The translations under genes were made by a program, and so were the position numbers. The notes beneath the pieces are model-generated. The model made no database searches. It saw nothing but the letters and a program-made list of their open reading frames with translations, and was not told the DNA's origin. Shown here piece by piece: positions 25,943 to 34,465 of a stretch of 64,000 nucleotides of DNA. Source of the DNA: Melioribacteraceae bacterium (lineage in GTDB: Bacteria > Bacteroidota > Ignavibacteria > Ignavibacteriales > Melioribacteraceae); NCBI GenBank assembly GCA_019638015.1, contig JAHBUP010000001.1, forward strand, positions 1,892,424 to 1,956,423, in the 5' to 3' direction. Position 1 is the stretch's first letter. The number at the start of each line of letters is the position of its first letter.

Positions 25943-26932
25943 ATGATTGATAAGATACTAGAAACCCGAAAACTTTTCGAAGAAGACTTCTCCAACACTA
26001 ACGATATCAAATCGCTCGAACTGCTTCGTATTAAATTTCTCAGCAAAAAAGGTTTAATTCAAAATTTAGTTGAAGAACTGAAAAATGTTCCAAAAGAAGA
26101 AAAACCTTTGATGGGCAAATCTCTAAATGAACTCAAGAATTTCGCCCAGACTAATTTTGACAGTAAAAAGGAAGAAATTGAATCATCATTGCTGAAAGCA
26201 AAAGAATACATTGATATCACTCTACCCGGTAAAAGTTTTGAAATTGGAAGTAATCACTTAATTACCCAAACACTGGATGAGATAAAACAGATATTTAAGG
26301 GATTGGGTTTTTCAGTATATGAAGGACCCGAACTTGAAAGCGATTATTATAATTTTGAAGCGCTTAATTTTCCGGATGATCATCCAGCACGCGATATGCA
26401 GGATACATTCTTCGTTACCGAAAAGTTTTTGTTGCGTACCCATACTTCACCTGTTCAAATTAGATTGATGAGTGAAAAGAAACCACCTCTCAGAGCAATT
26501 ATGCCGGGTAAGGTTTTTAGAAATGAGGCAATCAGTGCTAAAAGTTATTGTTTGTTTCATCAGGTAGAAGGATTGTATGTTGATAGCGATGTAACATTCG
26601 CAGAATTAAAAGGTACTCTCGTTGCATTTGTAAAACAATTTTTTGGTCAGGATGTAAAGTATCGTTTCAGAGCAAGTTTTTTCCCTTTCACAGAACCAAG
26701 CGCGGAAATGGATATCTGGTGGGAACCGAAAGGTAAGTCCGGGCGGTGGATGGAAATTTTAGGTTGTGGAATGGTTGATCCTAATGTTTTAAAAAATGTT
26801 GGGATCGATCCTGAAAAATATGTTGGATATGCGTTTGGAATGGGAATAGAAAGAACAGCAATGCGTAAATATGGTATCGATGACATCAGAATTTTATTTG
26901 ATAACGATAAAAGATTTTTGACTCAATTCTAA
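25943..26932 (+). CDS. pheS: Phenylalanine-tRNA ligase alpha subunit
   Basis: This catalytic subunit of the (alpha-beta)2 synthetase has 329 residues, the normal length. An N-terminal coiled coil (about 1-95) is followed by a class II core with motif 2 (GKVFRNEAISAKSYCLFHQVEG) and motif 3 near GYAFGMGIERTAMRKYGI. It lies 10 bases before pheT. No separate promoter is evident in the 20 bases after the terminator, so transcription probably includes readthrough. Confidence 0.97.
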   Translation: MIDKILETRKLFEEDFSNTNDIKSLELLRIKFLSKKGLIQNLVEELKNVPKEEKPLMGKSLNELKNFAQTNFDSKKEEIESSLLKAKEYIDITLPGKSFEIGSNHLITQTLDEIKQIFKGLGFSVYEGPELESDYYNFEALNFPDDHPARDMQDTFFVTEKFLLRTHTSPVQIRLMSEKKPPLRAIMPGKVFRNEAISAKSYCLFHQVEGLYVDSDVTFAELKGTLVAFVKQFFGQDVKYRFRASFFPFTEPSAEMDIWWEPKGKSGRWMEILGCGMVDPNVLKNVGIDPEKYVGYAFGMGIERTAMRKYGIDDIRILFDNDKRFLTQF

Positions 26933-26942
26933 AGGTGAAAAA

Positions 26943-29345
26943 TTGAAACTCTCTCTTAACTGGTTAAAAAATTATATCGACTTAAATGATATATCAGTCG
27001 ATGAAATTGTTGATAAACTAAGTTACGCTGGTTTAGAAGTTGAAGAAGTAATCGATCAGTCCAAGCAGTTCGAAAATATTATTGTGGGTTTTGTTAAGGA
27101 AAGAACAAAGCATCCGAATGCGGACAAACTTTCTGTTTGCATTGTAACCGACGGTGAAAGTGATTTTAATGTTGTGTGCGGTGCTCCTAATGTTGCCGCC
27201 AATCAGAAAATTGCCTTCGCAAAAGTTGGGGCAATAATTCCAAATGGACAATTTAAAATTGAAAAAGCAAAAATCCGTGGTGAAGTATCCTTTGGTATGA
27301 TCTGCTCTGAAAGGGAATTAGGGATTAGTGATAATCATGAAGGGATATTAGTACTTGATGAATCACTCAAAGTTGGAACTTTGCTTTCCGATGCGCTTGG
27401 ATTCAATGATGTATTAATTGAGGTTGCGATAACTCCCAACCGTGCCGATGCTTTAAGTCATATTGGCATCGCACGCGATTTAACAGCTCTCTTCAAAAGA
27501 GAATTAATTCTTCCTCAAATTAAATTAGAGGAATCGAAGGAGAAATCGGATTCAGCTGCTGTTATTGAGATTATCGACTTAGACAGATGTCCGAGATACG
27601 TTGGGAAAGTTGTAAAGAATGTTTCAGTGAAAGAATCACCAGAGTGGTTGAAGATTAGATTGAAGAATATTGGGCTTCGTCCTATCAACAATATTGTTGA
27701 TGTAACAAATTTCGTTTTACATGAAGTCGGCCAGCCTCTCCACGCCTTCGATCTTGATAAATTGAATTCAAAAAAAATTGTTGTTAAATGTGCGGCAAAC
27801 GGTGAAAAATTTATTACTCTCGACTCGAAAGAAAGAGTATTAAAAAATAGTGATTTGATGATTTGTGACGGTGAAAAAGCCGTGGCTATTGCGGGGGTAA
27901 TGGGAGGGGAAAACTCAGAGGTTACTGTTGATACGACAAATATTTTAATTGAAAGCGCTTTTTTCAATCCATCTTCAGTACGTAAGACCGCAAAACATCT
28001 CGCGCTCTCTACCGATGCGTCCTACCGTTTTGAGAGAGGAGCCGATTATAATATTTGCGTCTGGGCCGCTCAGCGTACTGCTCAGCTTATTCAGGAAACG
28101 GGAGGCGGTGAAATCCTCTCCGGAGAAATTGATATCTACCCAAGTCCAATAAAAGTGAGAATGACTTCATTTCGATTTAGCCGGGTAGAAAAAATTCTCG
28201 GGTATTCTGTTCCTCAAGAAGAAATTAAAAATATTTTATTGAGGCTGGGATTTAAATTTGTTGGCAGTGATGAGAAATCATACACACTAGAGATTCCTTC
28301 ATATCGGCATGATATTGAAAGAGAGATTGATGTAATTGAAGAGATAGCCAGGATCTATGGTTACAATAATATTCCCGAGATAAATAAAATACCAATAACA
28401 CTCGAAGAAAAAGTTGATCAATCCAGTTTCGGCGATAACCTAAGAAATATTTTTACTTCATTGGGATTTTATGAGATTGTCACTAACTCATTACTGGAAC
28501 AGGAAATATGTTCTGTATTTGCTAAACCAATAGCGTTAATGAATCCACAGAATAGTGAGATGTCCCATCTTCGTACTTCGTTAATCCCCGGTATGCTCCG
28601 TACAATTCAAAATAATCTCAAAGTAAATGAAAAAGATTTAAGATTATTTGAGATTGGTAAAGTATTCTTCAGTAAATCCGGTGAAAGAATTGAGTCGTTT
28701 GATGATTTTAATGAGGAAGAGCAGATTTTACTAGCAATAACCGGAAACGTCGTAAGAACTAGCTGGGCTTCACCCGATATACAATTCAATATTTATGATC
28801 TTAAAGGATACATAGAGAGTTCTCTTTCGAAGTTAATAAAGAATAAGAGTTTGCGCTTTTCAATCGCTGATAATTATAAGTTCCTCGAATCACAATTCGA
28901 AATAATGGCAGATGATAAACAGATTGGATTTGGTGGAGTAATCTCTACTGCGTTACTCAAGAAGTTTGATATCAACCAACCGGTTTTTGTTTTTATAGCC
29001 CATACATCGAATATTCGCGAAAATATAGTGGCGAAACATGGTTTTGATGAACTTTTGAAATTTCCGAAGGTTGTTAGGGACTTAGCTTTTGTGGTCGACT
29101 CCAATTTGGATGCCGGCTCGGTTGAAGCAATTATTTGGAAGGCGAGTTCTAACTTGTTGCATAATATAAAGTTATTTGATATTTTTCAAAGCGAAAGCTT
29201 AGGTATAGGTAAGAAGAGTCTTGCTTTTCAATTAGAGTACTTTGATTCTTCAAAAACTTTGACCGAAGAAGAAGTAGATAAAGATTTTAGAAGCGCTATT
29301 AAAGCGGTCGAAAAACAATTAAACGCTCAATTAAGAGGAATTTAA
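26943..29345 (+). CDS. pheT: Phenylalanine-tRNA ligase beta subunit
   Basis: The start is TTG with AGGTGA five bases upstream. The 800-residue protein has the tRNA-binding domain (residues about 40-150, FVKERTKHPNADKLSVC), the B3/B4 editing domain, the B5 domain, a degenerate class II core and a C-terminal ferredoxin-like anticodon-binding domain (FPKVVRDLAFVVD onward). It pairs with PheS. The stop codon directly abuts the GTG of the next small gene, which suggests translational coupling. Confidence 0.97.
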   Translation: MKLSLNWLKNYIDLNDISVDEIVDKLSYAGLEVEEVIDQSKQFENIIVGFVKERTKHPNADKLSVCIVTDGESDFNVVCGAPNVAANQKIAFAKVGAIIPNGQFKIEKAKIRGEVSFGMICSERELGISDNHEGILVLDESLKVGTLLSDALGFNDVLIEVAITPNRADALSHIGIARDLTALFKRELILPQIKLEESKEKSDSAAVIEIIDLDRCPRYVGKVVKNVSVKESPEWLKIRLKNIGLRPINNIVDVTNFVLHEVGQPLHAFDLDKLNSKKIVVKCAANGEKFITLDSKERVLKNSDLMICDGEKAVAIAGVMGGENSEVTVDTTNILIESAFFNPSSVRKTAKHLALSTDASYRFERGADYNICVWAAQRTAQLIQETGGGEILSGEIDIYPSPIKVRMTSFRFSRVEKILGYSVPQEEIKNILLRLGFKFVGSDEKSYTLEIPSYRHDIEREIDVIEEIARIYGYNNIPEINKIPITLEEKVDQSSFGDNLRNIFTSLGFYEIVTNSLLEQEICSVFAKPIALMNPQNSEMSHLRTSLIPGMLRTIQNNLKVNEKDLRLFEIGKVFFSKSGERIESFDDFNEEEQILLAITGNVVRTSWASPDIQFNIYDLKGYIESSLSKLIKNKSLRFSIADNYKFLESQFEIMADDKQIGFGGVISTALLKKFDINQPVFVFIAHTSNIRENIVAKHGFDELLKFPKVVRDLAFVVDSNLDAGSVEAIIWKASSNLLHNIKLFDIFQSESLGIGKKSLAFQLEYFDSSKTLTEEEVDKDFRSAIKAVEKQLNAQLRGI

Positions 29346-29657
29346 GTGCCTGAATCATCAAAATACGATATATTTATTGATGAACTTAATGCTCTCGAAA
29401 AACAAATATATTTCTTCCTTCAAAAAGGGGATGAACTCTCTGACGCTAATCAAGCGTTAGAAAATAGAATAGTGATTTTAGAAAAAGAAAATGATAACTT
29501 AAAAAAGAAGATTAATGAGATTGAGTCCAAGCTTAGTAAAAACTTACTGGGTGCTGAAAGTTTGTTTGGAGCAAATTTTAATTCAGAGGAGAAAGAAGCA
29601 TTAAAAAATAAAATAAATGAACTGATAGCCAAAATTGACTATCATTTGCGTTCTTAA
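29346..29657 (+). CDS. Small coiled-coil protein, possibly ZapB-like
   Basis: This 103-residue protein starts at GTG immediately after the pheT stop. Most of it is a long heptad coiled coil (residues about 10-70, with LENRIVILEKENDNLKKK), followed by a second short helix. It lies directly upstream of zapA. Its size, coiled-coil nature and position suggest a ZapB-like division factor or a ZapA partner, but no family motif proves this. Confidence 0.62.
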   Translation: MPESSKYDIFIDELNALEKQIYFFLQKGDELSDANQALENRIVILEKENDNLKKKINEIESKLSKNLLGAESLFGANFNSEEKEALKNKINELIAKIDYHLRS

Positions 29658-29684
29658 AAATGTTGTGATGGAAAAAGATATAAA

Positions 29685-29984
29685 ATGAACGAAAAAAAGA
29701 AGCTGAAAGTAAAAATATTTGATAAAGAATATTCCTTACTTGTAGATAATCAGGAAATTGCCGCAGAACTGGCTGAATATGTTAATACAATGATTGAGGA
29801 AACAAGAGACGAATTGCCCGATCAGCCAAAAGATACAATTGCAATTATTGCAGCCCTAAATATTGCATATGATTTGTTTGTAGAAAAAAACAAGTATAGA
29901 GAATTCAGTATTCAAGCGACAGATAAAATCAAAAAGATTAAGCTTCTTTTGAACGAATCAAAATTTATGTCCGACCCATCTTAA
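29685..29984 (+). CDS. zapA: Cell division protein ZapA
   Basis: ZapA bundles FtsZ filaments at the division site. The 99-residue protein has the family globular head (LKVKIFDKEYSLLVDNQE, then VNTMIEE) followed by an alpha-helical tail with the IAALNIAYDLF segment. It sits directly before a probable 6S RNA, an arrangement also known for zapA and ssrS in proteobacteria. Confidence 0.9.
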   Translation: MNEKKKLKVKIFDKEYSLLVDNQEIAAELAEYVNTMIEETRDELPDQPKDTIAIIAALNIAYDLFVEKNKYREFSIQATDKIKKIKLLLNESKFMSDPS

Positions 29985-29988
29985 TTTT

Positions 29989-30190
29989 ACCGCACTACCG
30001 GTTAATTTATATAGAACTAACAAAGTAAATCCTAATAGGGTTATTGACTCAGGATGTGTATTACAGGCCTCATCCCGAATTTATTCGGGACTCCAATTTA
30101 TTGGAGCAGTGGACGTTAAAAAGCGTCTGGCAATTTCCCGCATTGGTAGGTATAATAGTTCTTATGTTAAAGGCGCCGGTATGTGCGGAA
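29989..30190 (+). ncRNA. ssrS: Probable 6S RNA
   Basis: The 200-base gap between zapA and rny folds into one long closed hairpin. CCGCAC and UACCGG at the left end pair with CCGGUA and GUGCGG at the right end. Further in, AUAGAACUA pairs with UAGUUCU-U-AU. The interior carries small hairpins (TCCCGAA/TTCGGGA, CTCCAA/TTGGAG, GACG/CGTC) and a purine-rich unpaired region. The size, the rod shape with a central bubble and the position after zapA fit 6S RNA, which binds and inhibits housekeeping RNA polymerase. Covariance support could not be checked. Confidence 0.62.
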
Positions 30191-30218
30191 ATTTTTATTC
30201 TGGTATGGAGGTTATAAA

Positions 30219-31787
30219 ATGGAACTTTATGTGTATATAATTATTGGTGTGTCTGTTGTCTTAATTGCTCTTTCGTTTGTATTTGGATGGTTTATAAATT
30301 CAAAAATTGGAAAGAATAGCATTGCATCTGCTAAAGAACAAGCTAAGAAGATAATTGAAGACGCGGAAAAAGAAGCTAAGCATATTAAAAAAGAAAAGCT
30401 TCTTGAAGTTAAAGATGAGTGGCTGAAAAAGAAGCAAGAATATGATAATGAGGTAAACTCTAAAAAACAGAAACTTCAAAATCATGAAAAACAGCTCGAG
30501 AATAGAGAAGACAGTTTAGAAAAAAAATACGAGATGGTTAATCAGAGAGAAAAAGCTCTCAAAGATTCTGAAAGACAAATTAACCAGCTAAAAGAAGATC
30601 TGGAAAAAAAGCATACCGAACTTGATAAATTAATTGTTGAGCAGAATAACAGATTAGAGAAAACCGCGGCACTCACTGCCGATGAAGCTAAAAAAATGCT
30701 TATGGAAAATATGACGAGCAAGGCTAAATCGGATGCAACTCAAATGATAAAAGAGATTCGGGATCAAGCCAAACTTGAAGCAAAAAAGGAATCTCAAAAA
30801 ATTGTTATCCAGGCAATTCAAAGAACCGCCGTTGACCACAGTGTTGAATCTACCGTCTCAGTTGTTCAGATTCAAAATGATGAGATGAAAGGAAGAATTA
30901 TTGGAAGAGAGGGAAGAAATATTCGCGCATTCGAAGCGGCAACAGGCGTTGATGTAATTGTTGATGATACCCCTGAAGCAGTGATCTTATCTGCCTTCGA
31001 TCAATTTAGAAGAGAGGTTGCAAGAATTTCTTTAGAAAGATTGATTTCCGACGGAAGAATTCACCCGGCAAGAATAGAAGAAGTGGTCGCAAAGGTTCAA
31101 ACTGAACTTGATGAAGAAATTCAGAAAGAAGGGGAGAATACACTAATTCTGCTTGGTTTACATGGTGTTCATCCTGAGTTAGTGAAACATATTGGAAGAA
31201 TGAAATACCGTTCCAGCTATGGTCAAAATTTACTTCAGCATAGTATTGAAGTTGCTTACCTAACCGGAATTATGGCGGCAGAGCTTGGATTTGATACCAA
31301 TTTGGCAAAACGCGCGGGGTTGCTGCATGACGTTGGTAAAACTATCGACCGGGATGTAGAAGGACCACATGCTTTATTAGGATATGATCTTACAAAAAAA
31401 TATAACGAGCATCCTATCGTGGTAAATGCAGTTGGTAGTCACCATGAAGATATTGAAATGGAACATCCCATTTCAGCTTTAGTGCAATCTGCCGATGCAA
31501 TAAGTGGAGCTCGCCCGGGTGCTAGAAGAGAGCCCCTTGAAAGTTATGTTAAACGTTTAGAAAATCTGGAGACTCTCGCAAAATCGTTTGAAGGAGTAGC
31601 CAAAACTTATGCTATTCAGGCAGGAAGAGAAGTGAGAGTTGTAGTTGAACCGGATAGAGTTGACGACGCATTTTCTGATCGACTCGCTTATGAGATTGCT
31701 CAAAAAATACAGGAAGAGATGGAATATCCGGGTCAAATAAAAGTTACAGTAATTCGCGAAGTTAGAAAAATAGCGTACGCTAAATAA
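30219..31787 (+). CDS. rny: Ribonuclease Y
   Basis: This membrane-anchored endoribonuclease initiates mRNA decay. The start is ATG at 30219, with GGAGG eight bases upstream; the longer frame from GTG at 30183 would run into the 6S-like RNA. The 522 residues comprise an N-terminal membrane helix (3-25), a long charged coiled coil (about 30-200), a KH domain (GRIIGREGRNIRAFE) and an HD domain with LLHDVGKTID and a following GSHHED. The order and length match the RNase Y family. Confidence 0.96.
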   Translation: MELYVYIIIGVSVVLIALSFVFGWFINSKIGKNSIASAKEQAKKIIEDAEKEAKHIKKEKLLEVKDEWLKKKQEYDNEVNSKKQKLQNHEKQLENREDSLEKKYEMVNQREKALKDSERQINQLKEDLEKKHTELDKLIVEQNNRLEKTAALTADEAKKMLMENMTSKAKSDATQMIKEIRDQAKLEAKKESQKIVIQAIQRTAVDHSVESTVSVVQIQNDEMKGRIIGREGRNIRAFEAATGVDVIVDDTPEAVILSAFDQFRREVARISLERLISDGRIHPARIEEVVAKVQTELDEEIQKEGENTLILLGLHGVHPELVKHIGRMKYRSSYGQNLLQHSIEVAYLTGIMAAELGFDTNLAKRAGLLHDVGKTIDRDVEGPHALLGYDLTKKYNEHPIVVNAVGSHHEDIEMEHPISALVQSADAISGARPGARREPLESYVKRLENLETLAKSFEGVAKTYAIQAGREVRVVVEPDRVDDAFSDRLAYEIAQKIQEEMEYPGQIKVTVIREVRKIAYAK

Positions 31788-31797
31788 ATTTTGGGGA

Positions 31798-31845
31798 GAG
31801 GCTGCTTCATTAATTTACTTCTAAATGTAAATATGAAACAGCCTC
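31798..31845 (+). other. Long hairpin between rny and coaE, no T run
   Basis: GAGGCTG-C-TTCAT pairs with ATGAA-A-CAGCCTC, and the inner ATTTAC/GTAAAT pairs extend the stem to about 18 base pairs. It is followed by CGTAATCTT, not by T residues. It could be a processing or attenuation structure, or a decayed terminator. Confidence 0.6.
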
Positions 31846-31854
31846 CGTAATCTT

Positions 31855-32457
31855 ATGAAAAAAAGTCTGATTGGCATCACAGGGGGAATTGGATCGGGTA
31901 AATCTATTGTTGCTCAAACTATTGAGGGTGCAGGGCATCCGGTGATTAAATCAGATCTAGTAGCAAAAGAGTTAATGAATTCCGATTCCAAGTTAAAAGA
32001 TAAAATTATTGCCGCGTTTGGAAATAATTCCTACGTGGATGGCAAGCTAAATAAAGAATACTTAGGAAAGGAAATCTTTTCTTCAATTGAGAAAATAGAG
32101 TTAATGAATTCTATTGTCCATCCTCCGACTACAAAAAAAGTAAAAGATTTGGCTAAGGAATTGTTTAAAAATCACAATTATGTTTTTGTTGAATCAGCCT
32201 TAATTTATGAAGCGGGGATCGAAGAAAATTTTGATTTTATTATTCTTGTAAAATCGAATGAAAAAGTTCGACTAGAAAGAATAAAAGAGCGCGATAAAGC
32301 CAAAGTTGCCGATATAAAAAGGAGAATGGAATTCCAGCTCCCTGATGACGAAAAAAGTGAACTTGCCGATTTTGTAATCGAGAATAATTCAACAATTCCA
32401 GACTTAGAAGAAAGAACAAAATTTGTTTTAAGTATAATTAAATCATTAAGCCAATAA
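31855..32457 (+). CDS. coaE: Dephospho-CoA kinase
   Basis: It catalyses the last step of coenzyme A synthesis, phosphorylation of dephospho-CoA at the 3' hydroxyl. The 200-residue protein has the P-loop GITGGIGSGKS near the N terminus, SDLVAKEL with the acidic substrate-site residue and a lid segment with RIKERDKA. Length and motifs fit the family. It starts 10 bases after the hairpin described at 31798. Confidence 0.95.
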   Translation: MKKSLIGITGGIGSGKSIVAQTIEGAGHPVIKSDLVAKELMNSDSKLKDKIIAAFGNNSYVDGKLNKEYLGKEIFSSIEKIELMNSIVHPPTTKKVKDLAKELFKNHNYVFVESALIYEAGIEENFDFIILVKSNEKVRLERIKERDKAKVADIKRRMEFQLPDDEKSELADFVIENNSTIPDLEERTKFVLSIIKSLSQ

Positions 32458-32475
32458 ACTTCCTGCATTAAAATC

Positions 32476-32507
32476 CTTGACTAAGTTGCCCACTACCGAT
32501 AATTTTA
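32476..32507 (+). promoter_or_regulatory. Putative Bacteroidota-type promoter of proline dehydrogenase
   Basis: CTTG, 20 bases, then TAATTTTA matches the -33/-7 pattern with one mismatch in each element. The GTG start lies 27 bases beyond it. Confidence 0.45.
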
Positions 32508-32533
32508 ACTACTAAAAAAAATATGGTGATACT

Positions 32534-33433
32534 GTGAGTCTAATCAACAAAGTACTGGTAGAGTTTGTGAAAGTTCTTCCTATCCCGGTGGTTTATCTGT
32601 TTGCCAAAAAATATATTGCCGGCAAAAAACTTTCTGATGCTGTTGATGTAGTTAAAAAACTTAATTCAAAAGGAATTGTCGCAACAATTGATGTATTGGG
32701 GGAAGCTGTTAATTCTAAAGAAGAATCCATTGAAGCCAAGAATGAATGTTTGGAAGTATTGGACGCAATTAAAAATAATAACCTCGATGCCAATTTATCA
32801 TTAAAACCAACGCAGTTAGGTTTAAGTATTGATGAGCAATTTTGTTTTGAGCAATTGACCGAGATACTCGAAAAAGCAAAAAGCTACGATACTTTTGTAA
32901 GAATTGACATGGAAGATTCTTCAGTTACAAGTGCCACATTTAATCTTCATAACAAATTGAAAGAGAAGTACCCTAAAGTTGGCGTAGTTGTTCAAGCTTA
33001 TATGAAACGAACTATAACTGATGTTCAAACTCAAAACAAAATGGGCACTAATTATAGACTTTGCAAAGGTATTTATATTGAAAGTCCGGATATTGCTTAT
33101 AAAGAAAAACAAAAAATAAGGGACAACTTTTTAGAGATTCTTGAATTGATGTTCTCCGATAAAAATTATGTTGGTATTGCTACGCATGATGATTATCTGA
33201 TTGAAGGCTCATTAAAATTGATAGAAAAATATGGACTCAAAAAAGATAGTTATGAATTTCAGATGCTTTACGGCGTAAAGGAGAATTTGAGAGACCGGAT
33301 TAATGAGATGGGGCACAAGATCAGAATTTATGTCCCATTCGGTGAGCATTGGTACAAGTACTCTATTCGTAGATTACAGGAAAATCCGAATATGGCCTGG
33401 TATATTACAAAAAGCCTTTTCACAAATAATTAA
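32534..33433 (+). CDS. Proline dehydrogenase
   Basis: This FAD enzyme oxidises proline to pyrroline-5-carboxylate and passes electrons to the quinone pool. The 299-residue protein has the stand-alone PRODH length. Motifs include RIDMEDSSVTSATF, LCKGIYIESPDIAY and the substrate-binding YVPFGEHWYKYSIRRLQENP near the C terminus. The start is GTG; an ATG 12 bases upstream is out of frame. Its stop overlaps the tsaD start (TAATG), so the two genes are translationally coupled. No P5C dehydrogenase is adjacent. Confidence 0.93.
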   Translation: MSLINKVLVEFVKVLPIPVVYLFAKKYIAGKKLSDAVDVVKKLNSKGIVATIDVLGEAVNSKEESIEAKNECLEVLDAIKNNNLDANLSLKPTQLGLSIDEQFCFEQLTEILEKAKSYDTFVRIDMEDSSVTSATFNLHNKLKEKYPKVGVVVQAYMKRTITDVQTQNKMGTNYRLCKGIYIESPDIAYKEKQKIRDNFLEILELMFSDKNYVGIATHDDYLIEGSLKLIEKYGLKKDSYEFQMLYGVKENLRDRINEMGHKIRIYVPFGEHWYKYSIRRLQENPNMAWYITKSLFTNN

Positions 33434-34455
33434 TGATTACACTTGGAATAGAAACATCTTGCGATGAGACATCGGTTGCTCTTTTAAAGGAAGATGAAGT
33501 ATTAATAAATTTAATTTCATCGCAAGATATTCATAATTTGTATGGCGGGGTAGTACCGGAATTATCGAGTAGAGCCCACCTTCAAATAATAATGCCGCTA
33601 CTGAATAAGGCCCTCTCCGATACAAATATTAATTTAAAAGAGATTGATTTAATTACAGCCACCGCCGGTCCAGGATTAATTGGAGCTTTACTAGTTGGTT
33701 TGACTTTTGCAAAAGGACTTGCCTATTCGACTGATAAACCACTTGTTCCGGTTAACCATATTGAAGGGCATATTTTCTCCGGTTTTTTGGTGAATCCAAA
33801 ACCGGAATTCCCATATTTATGTTTAGTTGTCTCGGGCGGACACACATTATTATTACTGGTTGAAAGTGATATTGCAATAAAAAAGATTGGTACAACAATA
33901 GATGACGCGGCTGGAGAGGCATTCGATAAAGTTTCAAAATTGCTGGGGCTTGGTTATCCTGGTGGACCATTAATACAAAAAGCCGCTGAGGGGCAAGAGC
34001 ATAACTTAACAGAATTCCCGATTGCACAAACTAAAAATGAATTTGATTTTTCATTTAGCGGACTAAAAACCTCTGTGCTGAGATTCGTACAAAAGGAGTA
34101 CAATTCTTCAGAAAATATTCCTATTGAAGATCAAAAAAAAATTGCGGCATCGTTTCAATATGCTGCAATTAAAGCGCTGGTTCTCAATTGCAAAAGAGCC
34201 TTAAACAAATACCCGGTTAAATCAATTTCGATTGTTGGAGGAGTTGCCGCAAATAAATTACTAAAAGATGAGATGGAAATACTCGCCAAACGATTTAAAG
34301 TAAGTTTTGTTGTACCTTCTCTGGAATACTGTGGAGATAATGCCGCTATGATTGCTTACCGGGGCAGAAAGATAAATCAATCGGGTAAACGTTATGATTA
34401 TTCTTTTAATGCTTTCCCAAAACTTAAAGATCATACTTTTATTTCATCATTTTAA
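33433..34455 (+). CDS. tsaD: tRNA N6-adenosine threonylcarbamoyltransferase
   Basis: TsaD transfers threonylcarbamoyl to A37 of ANN-decoding tRNAs, together with TsaB and TsaE. The 340 residues carry the ASKHA start GIETSCDETS, metal ligands His109 and His113 (NHIEGHIFSG) and the later CGDNAAMIAYRG. The start overlaps the proline dehydrogenase stop. The length is normal. Confidence 0.97.
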   Translation: MITLGIETSCDETSVALLKEDEVLINLISSQDIHNLYGGVVPELSSRAHLQIIMPLLNKALSDTNINLKEIDLITATAGPGLIGALLVGLTFAKGLAYSTDKPLVPVNHIEGHIFSGFLVNPKPEFPYLCLVVSGGHTLLLLVESDIAIKKIGTTIDDAAGEAFDKVSKLLGLGYPGGPLIQKAAEGQEHNLTEFPIAQTKNEFDFSFSGLKTSVLRFVQKEYNSSENIPIEDQKKIAASFQYAAIKALVLNCKRALNKYPVKSISIVGGVAANKLLKDEMEILAKRFKVSFVVPSLEYCGDNAAMIAYRGRKINQSGKRYDYSFNAFPKLKDHTFISSF

Positions 34456-34465
34456 TAAGACCTAA

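Noticed and set aside
27515..27967. 150-codon open frame on the minus strand inside pheT
   Set aside because: It lies wholly within a well-supported essential gene, has no ribosome binding site and its sequence looks like a mirror of the coding strand's codon bias.
30183..30218. GTG start extending RNase Y upstream
   Set aside because: It overlaps the closing stem of the 6S-like RNA and has no ribosome binding site; ATG 30219 has GGAGG.
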